A DNA stretch of 64,000 bases from assembly GCA_945923775.1 (NCBI GenBank), contig CAMELR010000003.1, forward strand, positions 1 through 64,000, given 5' to 3'. Origin of the DNA: an uncultured Clostridia bacterium. Lineage in GTDB: Bacteria > Bacillota > Clostridia > Oscillospirales > Ruminococcaceae. Under the pieces are notes generated by a model. The model was not told where the DNA came from. It searched no databases and was given only the letters and a program-made list of their open reading frames with translations. A program made the position numbers and the translations under genes. Below, piece after piece: positions 57,799-64,000 of the stretch (position 1 is the first letter of the stretch; every line of letters starts with the position of its first letter).

Positions 57799-59656
57799 TC
57801 TGACATTGGGTAGTTTATTCGATGGCAGCGGCGGTTTCCCTCTCGGTGGAATGCTTGCCGGAATTACGCCGCTGTGGGCTTCCGAGATAGAGCCGTTCGC
57901 TGTTCGTGTCACGACAATGCGAATACCGCAGATGAAACACTACGGAGATGTATCCTCTTTGAACGGTGCAGAGCTGCCGCCTGTTGATATTATCACCTTT
58001 GGCAGCCCTTGTCAGGATATGAGCATTGCCGGCAAGAGGGGCGGCTTGGGCGGTTCGCGTTCCGGCCTATTTTACGAGGCGGTCAGAATAATTAAAGAGA
58101 TGAGGTGTGCTACAAATGGGAAATATCCGAGATACTGCGTGTGGGAGAATGTCCCCGGAGCATTCAGCTCCAACAAAGGCGAGGACTTCCGCTGTGTACT
58201 CGAAAGCCTGTGCAAAGTCAAAGACGAAACCGTTTCTGTTCCTCGATTTGAGAGATGGACATCAGTGGGAAATATCGTGGCAAAAGACTTCTCCATTGCT
58301 TGGAGAGTTCTTGACGCTCAATATTGGGGAGTACCCCAAAGAAGAAAACGCATCTACCTTGTCGCAGATTTTAATTCCGAATGCGCCGGAAAAATACTGT
58401 TTGAGTCAGAAGGCGTGTCGGGGTATTCTGCAGAGAGCTTTCGCGCGTGGCAAAGAACTGCCGCTGATATTGAAAGCAGCATTGGAGCGGCAAGCAAGGG
58501 AGATTTAACAAGTGCGGCAGGATTCTGCACAGAGCACTCGGCGAAAACACGAGGAATCGGATACGAGGAAGAAACCTCGCCCACGCTCCGTGCCGGAACG
58601 GTGCCGGCAACCGTCTACGAAAACCACTCGCAGGATACACGGTACACGGGACCGCTTGAAATCGCTCCGACAGTAAGTTCAACCTATGGAATGGGCGGCA
58701 ATAATCAGCCTTTTGTCGTTTCGGAAGAGGCAAGGTGCTTTGATGTGAGATTTACTTCCGAGGGAACCAGGAACGCACGGCAGAACTGCTACGAGACTGA
58801 TACCGCTAGGACAATAGACACGGGCGGCAATGCCCCTGATTCAAACCAAGGTGGAGTAGCTGTAGTTTTCGGAATCTGTTCCCAAGACAGCAACTCAATG
58901 AAATCGGAGAACCCACACAGCGGATTTTACCTTGCCGAAACATCACGGACGCTAGACTGCAAGGGTGGAGATCCTTCCTGCCATCAAGGCGGTATCGCTG
59001 TTGTAGCGGTTCAAGGGTCTATGATAGGCCGGACGGATAAGAACGGCCCGCAAGGCGGCGGAGTGAACGAGGATATTTCTTTCACGCTGAATGCGACTGA
59101 CCGCCACGCTGTTGCCTTTTCGCAGGAGGCATACGACAAGTATATCGAGAACGACAAGTGCGGCTCTCTTCGAGCGGCAGGAGGAATGTACGGCGGCGGC
59201 TCTGAAACTCTCGTGTATAGCACAAGCAAGAACTCTTATCACACGGAAGCTACGGAGAACATTGCAAATACTCTTGTTGCTTCAGACTACAAGGACCCGC
59301 CGACCGTTGCAGAAGAACCTCGGTACATAGTCCGCCGGCTTATGCCTACGGAGTGCGCCCGGTTGCAAGGATTCCCGGATTGGTGGTGTTCCGACCTTGG
59401 AACTAACGAACCGACTGATGACGAGCTTAAGTTCTGGCGGTGCGTTTTTGAAACACACACGAAAATCACGAGCGGCTCTGCAAAGGCAAAATCCGAAAAG
59501 CAGCTCCGCAAATGGTTGAAGAATCCCCACACCGACTCTGCCGAATACAAGCTGTGGGGAAATGGCGTTGCTTTGCCCTGCGTTTTCTTCGTTCTTTCGG
59601 GAATTGTGTATTGTTCACAGTTGAATGTTGAAAGTTTGTGCGGTAATGCCCCTTGA
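57791..59656 (+). CDS. DNA cytosine-5 methyltransferase with expanded repetitive variable region
   Basis: LFDGSGGFPLGG, FGSPCQDMSIAGKRGGL, ENVPGAFSSN, QYWGVPQRRKRIYLV, RRLMPTECARLQGFPDWW. Confidence 0.93.
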   Translation: MSSLTLGSLFDGSGGFPLGGMLAGITPLWASEIEPFAVRVTTMRIPQMKHYGDVSSLNGAELPPVDIITFGSPCQDMSIAGKRGGLGGSRSGLFYEAVRIIKEMRCATNGKYPRYCVWENVPGAFSSNKGEDFRCVLESLCKVKDETVSVPRFERWTSVGNIVAKDFSIAWRVLDAQYWGVPQRRKRIYLVADFNSECAGKILFESEGVSGYSAESFRAWQRTAADIESSIGAASKGDLTSAAGFCTEHSAKTRGIGYEEETSPTLRAGTVPATVYENHSQDTRYTGPLEIAPTVSSTYGMGGNNQPFVVSEEARCFDVRFTSEGTRNARQNCYETDTARTIDTGGNAPDSNQGGVAVVFGICSQDSNSMKSENPHSGFYLAETSRTLDCKGGDPSCHQGGIAVVAVQGSMIGRTDKNGPQGGGVNEDISFTLNATDRHAVAFSQEAYDKYIENDKCGSLRAAGGMYGGGSETLVYSTSKNSYHTEATENIANTLVASDYKDPPTVAEEPRYIVRRLMPTECARLQGFPDWWCSDLGTNEPTDDELKFWRCVFETHTKITSGSAKAKSEKQLRKWLKNPHTDSAEYKLWGNGVALPCVFFVLSGIVYCSQLNVESLCGNAP

Positions 59657-59681
59657 TTTATATCCAATTCAGAGTTAATAT
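59653..59681 (+). promoter_or_regulatory. Promoter TTGATT-17-TAATAT with AGAGTTAATATGTA block
   Basis: TTGATT 59653-59658, TAATAT 59676-59681; shares the AGAGTTAATAT block with promoters at 60191 and 61998. Confidence 0.6.
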
Positions 59682-59691
59682 GTAGCAACAA

Positions 59692-59719
59692 GAAAGCCTG
59701 TTACAATCAGCAGGCTTTC
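59692..59719 (+). promoter_or_regulatory. Leader hairpin upstream of the DUF4314-like gene
   Basis: GAAAGCCTG-TTACAATCAG-CAGGCTTTC. Confidence 0.5.
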
Positions 59720-59736
59720 AGAACGGAGGTTATCAT

Positions 59737-60129
59737 ATGAAATTCCCCAGCAAAGAAAAGACCGAGAGTTACCGCAGGAAATATCCTGCCGGCTGCCGTG
59801 TGGAGCTGGTTTCAATGGACGACTCCCAAGCGCCGCCGATTGGCACGCGAGGAACTGTTCGCGGCGTTGACGACGCAGGAAATATCCTCATAGATTGGGA
59901 CAATGGGAGCGGCTTAAATGCGATTATTGGCGTTGATATTGTTCGCAAGATTGACACGATAACCACCGTTTGTTACGGAGAAAAACAGGTGTGGGACTCG
60001 AGGCAGGAGGCGGCAGATTACTTTTTGCAAGCGATTGCAGGAAGCGAGGGAAGCGAATGCGAGAGGTATGCCAACATATATTCGCAGCTTATCAGCGGCA
60101 AGAACACCTGTTCCGACCTTGAGGATTGA
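59737..60129 (+). CDS. DUF4314-like protein
   Basis: PAGCRVELVSMDDSQAPPIGTRGTVRGVDDAGNILIDWDNGSGLNAIIGVD. Confidence 0.75.
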   Translation: MKFPSKEKTESYRRKYPAGCRVELVSMDDSQAPPIGTRGTVRGVDDAGNILIDWDNGSGLNAIIGVDIVRKIDTITTVCYGEKQVWDSRQEAADYFLQAIAGSEGSECERYANIYSQLISGKNTCSDLED

Positions 60130-60137
60130 GCGGCATA

Positions 60138-60240
60138 ATATACACATAATTTCGCTGTACATTTCGTGTATTATATTGTTCCGAAACCGCTTGCTATTAT
60201 TCTCTTTTAGAGTTAATATGTACACACCGAAAGGGAAATG
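60138..60240 (+). repeat. ~100-bp promoter repeat, copy 1 (contains TTGCTA-17-TAATAT)
   Basis: ACCGCTTGCTATTATTCTCTTTTAGAGTTAATATGTACACACCGAAAGG; -35 60191-60196, -10 60214-60219; copy 2 at 61945-62045. Confidence 0.8.
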
Positions 60241-60263
60241 AACAACAAACGGAGGACACCACA

Positions 60264-61208
60264 ATGAAAAATACACAGGCACAAATCGAGGGAATCAAGA
60301 ACCAGACCATAGGCGTAGAGGTAGAGATGAACAACATCACAAGGGCAAACGCAGCCAAGATTGCCGCCGACTTCTTCGGAACACACCGTCACGAGAACAC
60401 CGCAGGCCGCAACGGTTACTGCACTTACTCCGCATGGGACAGCGAGGGGCGCGAGTGGAAATTCCAAAAGGATGTAAGCATTGCAGGACCCGAAGCCGAA
60501 AAGTGCGAACTGGTTACCCCGATACTTACCTACAACGACATAGAAACCTTGCAGGAACTCATTCGCCGCCTCCGCAAGGCAGGCGCAAAGAGCGACGCGA
60601 CAAGAGGCTGCGGAGTACACATTCACATCGGAGCACAGGGGCACACACCGCAGAGCCTCAGAAATCTCGCAAACATAATGGCAAGCCACGAAAGCCTTTT
60701 AGCAAGCGCGCTCAACCTTGACAGAAACAGAATGAACCGCTACTGCCGCACGGTAAGCAGAGCATTCCTTGAGGAACTCAACCGCAAAAAGCCCCAGACA
60801 ATGGCGGAGCTTGCAGACACCTGGTACAGCAGCCAACACGCAAACTACGGTCGCGACCAACACTACAACGATAGCCGCTACCATATGCTTAACCTGCACG
60901 CCACCTTCACAAAGGGCACGGTTGAGTTCAGACTTTTCCAATTCGACGCGCCGAGCGGCAACAAGAAAAACGGACTCCACGCAGGACAGCTTAAAAGCTA
61001 CATTCAGCTTTGCTTAGCACTTAGCGCGATGGCAAAGAACGCGAAGAGCGCAAGCCCCAAGCCCCAGCAGACCGAGAACCCCAAATACGCAATGCGGACT
61101 TGGCTCCTCAGACTTGGCTTTATCGGAGACGAATTCAAGACCGCAAGAGAAACCTTCACCAACAGGCTGAGCGGCGACGGAGCCTTCCGAAGCGGCAGAA
61201 CCGCATAA
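60264..61208 (+). CDS. Amidoligase family protein
   Basis: IGVEVEMNNITRANAAKIAADFFGT...CELVTPILTYNDIETLQELIRRLRKAGAKSDATRGCGVHIHIGAQGHT. Confidence 0.85.
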   Translation: MKNTQAQIEGIKNQTIGVEVEMNNITRANAAKIAADFFGTHRHENTAGRNGYCTYSAWDSEGREWKFQKDVSIAGPEAEKCELVTPILTYNDIETLQELIRRLRKAGAKSDATRGCGVHIHIGAQGHTPQSLRNLANIMASHESLLASALNLDRNRMNRYCRTVSRAFLEELNRKKPQTMAELADTWYSSQHANYGRDQHYNDSRYHMLNLHATFTKGTVEFRLFQFDAPSGNKKNGLHAGQLKSYIQLCLALSAMAKNAKSASPKPQQTENPKYAMRTWLLRLGFIGDEFKTARETFTNRLSGDGAFRSGRTA

Positions 61209-61218
61209 ACCACAAAGC

Positions 61219-61250
61219 CACCCAGACCGCTTCGGCGGTCTTAAGGTGGT
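61219..61250 (+). other. Intercistronic UUCG-tetraloop hairpin between amidoligase and GGCT genes
   Basis: CCACC-c-AGACCGC-TTCG-GCGGTCT-taa-GGTGG. Confidence 0.6.
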
Positions 61251-61283
61251 AGAAGAACAATTCTTCGGAAAGGATGTGCTTTT

Positions 61284-61748
61284 ATGAAAGAAAAACTCTA
61301 CTTGGCTTATGGAAGCAACCTCAATATTGCTCAGATGATATTGCGCTGCCCGGACGCGAAGTATTTCGGAACAGGCGAAATCAAGGATTACGAACTCCTT
61401 TTCAAAGGGAGCAAGACCGGGGCATACCTCACAATCGAGCGGCGCAAAGGCTCAAGCGTTCCTGTCGGCGTGTGGGCGGTCACAGAGCGCGACATTCGGG
61501 CGCTGGACAGGTACGAGGGTTTTCCCGCATTCTACTACAAGAAGGTTTTCAGGCGGCAAATCTGGGGCAAGGACGGCGAGGATTTGGGCGTTCACGAATG
61601 CTTTGCCTACATCATGCACGAAGATAGACAAATCGGGATACCGAGTCCGATATATGTAAACACCTGCCGAGAAGGATACAAGGATTTCGGATTTGATACG
61701 GATATTCTGATGGACGCGGTCAAAAGAAGTAAGGAGGCTACACTATGA
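61284..61748 (+). CDS. Gamma-glutamylcyclotransferase (GGCT/AIG2-like) protein
   Basis: LYLAYGSNLNIAQMILRCPDAKYFGTGEIKDYELLFKG...ALDRYEGFPAFYYKK. Confidence 0.88.
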   Translation: MKEKLYLAYGSNLNIAQMILRCPDAKYFGTGEIKDYELLFKGSKTGAYLTIERRKGSSVPVGVWAVTERDIRALDRYEGFPAFYYKKVFRRQIWGKDGEDLGVHECFAYIMHEDRQIGIPSPIYVNTCREGYKDFGFDTDILMDAVKRSKEATL

Positions 61749-61945
61749 AAGAAACAACCAAGAGAGCGGCACAATGCCCTAAATGCAACGCGGTTTATAC
61801 CGCACCGCCTGCAGTATCGCGGGAGGACGGATACACGCTCATTTGCCCCGACTGCGGCACAAGAGAGGCATTGCAGAGTCTTGGGATTGACGCTGCCGAG
61901 CGAGAGGAGATTCTCGATATTATCCACCGGAGCAGGAGCAGATGA
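61745..61945 (+). CDS. Small zinc-ribbon protein
   Basis: CPKCNAVYTAPPAVSREDGYTLICPDCGTREAL. Confidence 0.7.
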   Translation: MKETTKRAAQCPKCNAVYTAPPAVSREDGYTLICPDCGTREALQSLGIDAAEREEILDIIHRSRSR

Positions 61946-62045
61946 TATACACATTATCCTTCCGAAATCTTTGTGCATTATATTTCTCGTAAACCGCTTG
62001 CTATTATCCCCTTTTAGAGTTAATATACACATACCGAAAGGAATA
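61945..62045 (+). repeat. ~100-bp promoter repeat, copy 2 (contains TTGCTA-17-TAATAT)
   Basis: ACCGCTTGCTATTATCCCCTTTTAGAGTTAATATACACATACCGAAAGG; -35 61998-62003, -10 62021-62026. Confidence 0.8.
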
Positions 62046-62067
62046 CAAAACAAGCGAGGGAAAAGAA

Positions 62068-62262
62068 ATGACAAGGTTTGAAAGAGACATCAACGACGCA
62101 AAGGAAGGAAATGAGATTGAAGTACTCACCCGCCGCAAGGCAGAAATCGAGAAACTCACAGCTGAAGGCAAAGCCTGCAGGAACGGATTCAGAATCAAGT
62201 GCATTGCTCAAGAGGTGGCAAGGCTGAAAGCTGAATACAACAAGATTGAAAGCCTTTTCTGA
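62068..62262 (+). CDS. Small hypothetical phage protein
   Basis: First ORF after promoter repeat copy 2. Confidence 0.5.
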   Translation: MTRFERDINDAKEGNEIEVLTRRKAEIEKLTAEGKACRNGFRIKCIAQEVARLKAEYNKIESLF

Positions 62263-62315
62263 TAAGGGCAAGGAACAGAACCGGAACGAGCGGCAAGAGC
62301 AACGGAGGGAACAAT

Positions 62316-62543
62316 ATGTGGACAACAGGCAGCATGACAGTTAACGGCATTGTAATTCATTACTGCGTCAAGCACTACGAAGAACCGAGCGAAGTCTACG
62401 GCATTGACGGAGGGCGCGTTTCAAAGCTGAGTCTAAAGCAGAGCGGCAGGATAGTAACAAACTACGACAGAGGCTGGGATGTCAAGCCCGTGACAAAAGA
62501 GGCTGAGATTGCACTCGGCATTCTTCTGGAGAAGTACAACTAA
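62316..62543 (+). CDS. Small hypothetical phage protein
   Basis: Collinear ORF with GGAGGG RBS. Confidence 0.5.
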   Translation: MWTTGSMTVNGIVIHYCVKHYEEPSEVYGIDGGRVSKLSLKQSGRIVTNYDRGWDVKPVTKEAEIALGILLEKYN

Positions 62544-62745
62544 CCAGCCCCACACCCACACACCAGCGGTTAATGAGCGGCGCAAATGCGCCGTTCTTGT
62601 CGTTGCTCGAATGTGAACAGCGGCAAAAGGTACTGTGAAAGGGGGGCGGGGTTAGGTGCGGCTCGCCGACGCCCGATTTTCGCCTAGTCGTGAAGAAAAA
62701 AATCGGTCACTTGAATTGAAGAACATTTTTTAGGGGGTATATACT

Positions 62746-63687
62746 GTGGCAAGGAAAAAAAGCGAGGAAAATGAAGTCAAATCGGCGAAATCATCGGAAA
62801 CCGTAGCAAAAACGGGTACTACCGGCAGGAAATCAGCAAAAAGCGCCGCGAAACCTACAAAAAATATCGTAAAAACCGAAAAAAGCGGCACAAAAGCCGG
62901 ACGAAAAACAACTAAGCAAGACCAGACAAAGACCAATAAGGGACAAACGGCGCGTAAATCCCGCAGGAAAACGCCCGAAATTCCCGCCGAGAGCGGCAAC
63001 AACGCGCTCCTTGACGCGGCGGCAAGGTTAGCTGCAATGGAGGAAGAAGCGCAAACAGAAGCGGAACAGGGCGCGAATTCTGCCCCAAGCGACTCCGCGC
63101 CGCAAATCATATTCTCGCTGAAAGCCGGCGCACAGATTTTCGTGAAAACCGCCGACATTGTAGCGGCGACCGGGAAAACTACCTCGTGGATACGCGATAT
63201 AACAGCTCGTGGGATAATCAAGGAAACCCAGACCAAGTACGGTCCGCTGTTTGATTTTGTGCAGACTATGAGGGCGTACTGCTCCACTCTCGAAGCTCGG
63301 CGCGGCGATGATGATACAGCCGATGTGGAGCTTAAGCGGAAAAAGGCTGAGGCAAAGCTCAAGGAGTCCAAGGCGGCTATTGCAGAAATGCAGGCTAAGG
63401 AGTTTCAGGGAAAAATGCACCGTTCGGAAGATGTACAGAAAATGACCGCCGACTTGCTCTACTTTGTTCGCGGCGGTCTGGTAGCTCTTGCAGGAAGATG
63501 TGCGACCGACTGTGCCGCTTGCTCCGAGCCTGCACAGGTACAGAAGATCATAGAACGCGAGGTGCGCGAGATCCTTAAGGACTTGTCGGAATACAGATAT
63601 GACCCGAAAAAGTATGACGAGCTTGTGCGGCAGCGAACCAACCGTGAGCTTGACGCAGATTTTGAAGACGGTGATGAAGATGAATAA
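62746..63687 (+). CDS. Nu1-like phage terminase small subunit with long basic N-terminal tail
   Basis: HTH-like VKTADIVAATGKTTSWIRDITARGIIKETQ...KKAEAKLKESKAAIAEMQAKEFQGKMHRSEDVQKM; Lys/Ala/Thr-rich residues 1-85. Confidence 0.6.
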   Translation: MARKKSEENEVKSAKSSETVAKTGTTGRKSAKSAAKPTKNIVKTEKSGTKAGRKTTKQDQTKTNKGQTARKSRRKTPEIPAESGNNALLDAAARLAAMEEEAQTEAEQGANSAPSDSAPQIIFSLKAGAQIFVKTADIVAATGKTTSWIRDITARGIIKETQTKYGPLFDFVQTMRAYCSTLEARRGDDDTADVELKRKKAEAKLKESKAAIAEMQAKEFQGKMHRSEDVQKMTADLLYFVRGGLVALAGRCATDCAACSEPAQVQKIIEREVREILKDLSEYRYDPKKYDELVRQRTNRELDADFEDGDEDE

Positions 63688-63768
63688 ATCTGCGTGAAAT
63701 CAATCTGCGCTTGATTTCGGGGGATTTCTCGTAATATTTGCTAATAACTTTTTCAGATATTTTTGAAA

Positions 63769-63813
63769 TTTGTTACGAATGTTCCCCATGTTGCTAAATA
63801 TTTGTGATACAAT
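63769..63813 (+). promoter_or_regulatory. Putative phage late promoter, copy 2
   Basis: TTTGTTACGAATGTTCCCCATGT (63769-63791), 16 nt, TACAAT (63808-63813). Confidence 0.7.
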
Positions 63814-63826
63814 ATAATCGAAAAAG

Positions 63827-63901
63827 AATACCGCTTGAAGCGACGGGCACAGAGCCAACATTCAACCAGTCTGATTCACCGCGCTCAAGCGGTATTTTTA
63901 T
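63827..63901 (+). ncRNA. Structured leader / candidate small RNA with long inverted repeat and U-rich tail
   Basis: AATACCGCTTGA (63827-63838) pairs with TCAAGCGGTATT (63885-63896), followed by TTTTA; inner GGC-ACAGA-GCC. Confidence 0.45.
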
Positions 63902-63976
63902 TGGGACGTCGCCAAGCGGTAAGGCAATGGACTTTGACTCCATCATTCGCCGGTTCAAACCCGGCTGTCCCAACCA
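63902..63976 (+). tRNA. tRNA-Gln (anticodon TTG), CCA encoded
   Basis: Cloverleaf by eye: acceptor TGGGACG/TGTCCCA (U1-A72), D-arm GCCAAGCGGTAAGGC, anticodon arm ATGGA-CTTTGAC-TCCAT, T-arm GCCGG-TTCAAAC-CCGGC, then ACCA. Confidence 0.93.
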
Positions 63977-64000
63977 ATATAATTAAAATCACAAACCATG

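Noticed and set aside
60138-62045. Spaced direct repeats considered as a CRISPR array
   Set aside because: Only two ~100-bp copies 1.8 kb apart enclosing genes; they contain promoters. No short regularly spaced repeats seen anywhere in the window
35421-63976. Integrative conjugative element instead of prophage
   Set aside because: No relaxase, coupling protein or T4SS genes seen; small terminase-like genes, SSB/HD/VRR-NUC block and late promoters favour a prophage. PcfK/PcfJ names come from conjugative plasmids but the genes also occur in phages

Overview
The window has two parts. Positions ~1-35,390 are a Firmicutes (Clostridia/Oscillospiraceae-like) chromosome; ~35,390 to the end are the left part of an integrated prophage. 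The host part holds a fumarase alpha-like gene; a fatty-acid operon (fabH-fabG-fabF-accB-fabZ-accC-accD-accA) plus acpP; aconitase, a 46-aa membrane microprotein and NADP-IDH; rex; a merR gene; a tandem-PP2C phosphatase; a giant GLUG/coiled-coil surface protein next to an MMPL exporter; mutS2; a galactomannan-type locus (GH26, GH27, AraC, two paralogous solute-binding lipoproteins); a spo0A homolog; an Amidase_6-like gene; and a LysM/GH18 (YaaH/SleL-like) gene that ends abruptly at a large serine recombinase. The prophage part holds the recombinase, a membrane-tethered HTH module, a repressor switch with operators, an HUH Rep-like protein, a PcfK(AcrIIA9-family-like)/PcfJ pair, a DUF3102-like protein, MazG-like, AAA+, YopX, an HsdS-like protein, three DNA methyltransferases, SSB, HD, VRR-NUC, a P27-like and a Nu1-like small terminase, an amidoligase/GGCT pair and a tRNA-Gln(UUG). 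Main signals for follow-up: (i) interruption of a spore-cortex-lytic-type gene by the recombinase; (ii) a Spo0A homolog whose phospho-acceptor Asp aligns with Glu; (iii) a 23-bp element at fixed distance from two putative late promoters, each followed by a long inverted-repeat leader; (iv) a promoter family (two ~100-bp copies plus one shorter relative) over the DUF4314/amidoligase/GGCT genes; (v) a nested operator/promoter lysogeny switch; (vi) PcfK/PcfJ. All calls come from reading the sequence; no database search was run.
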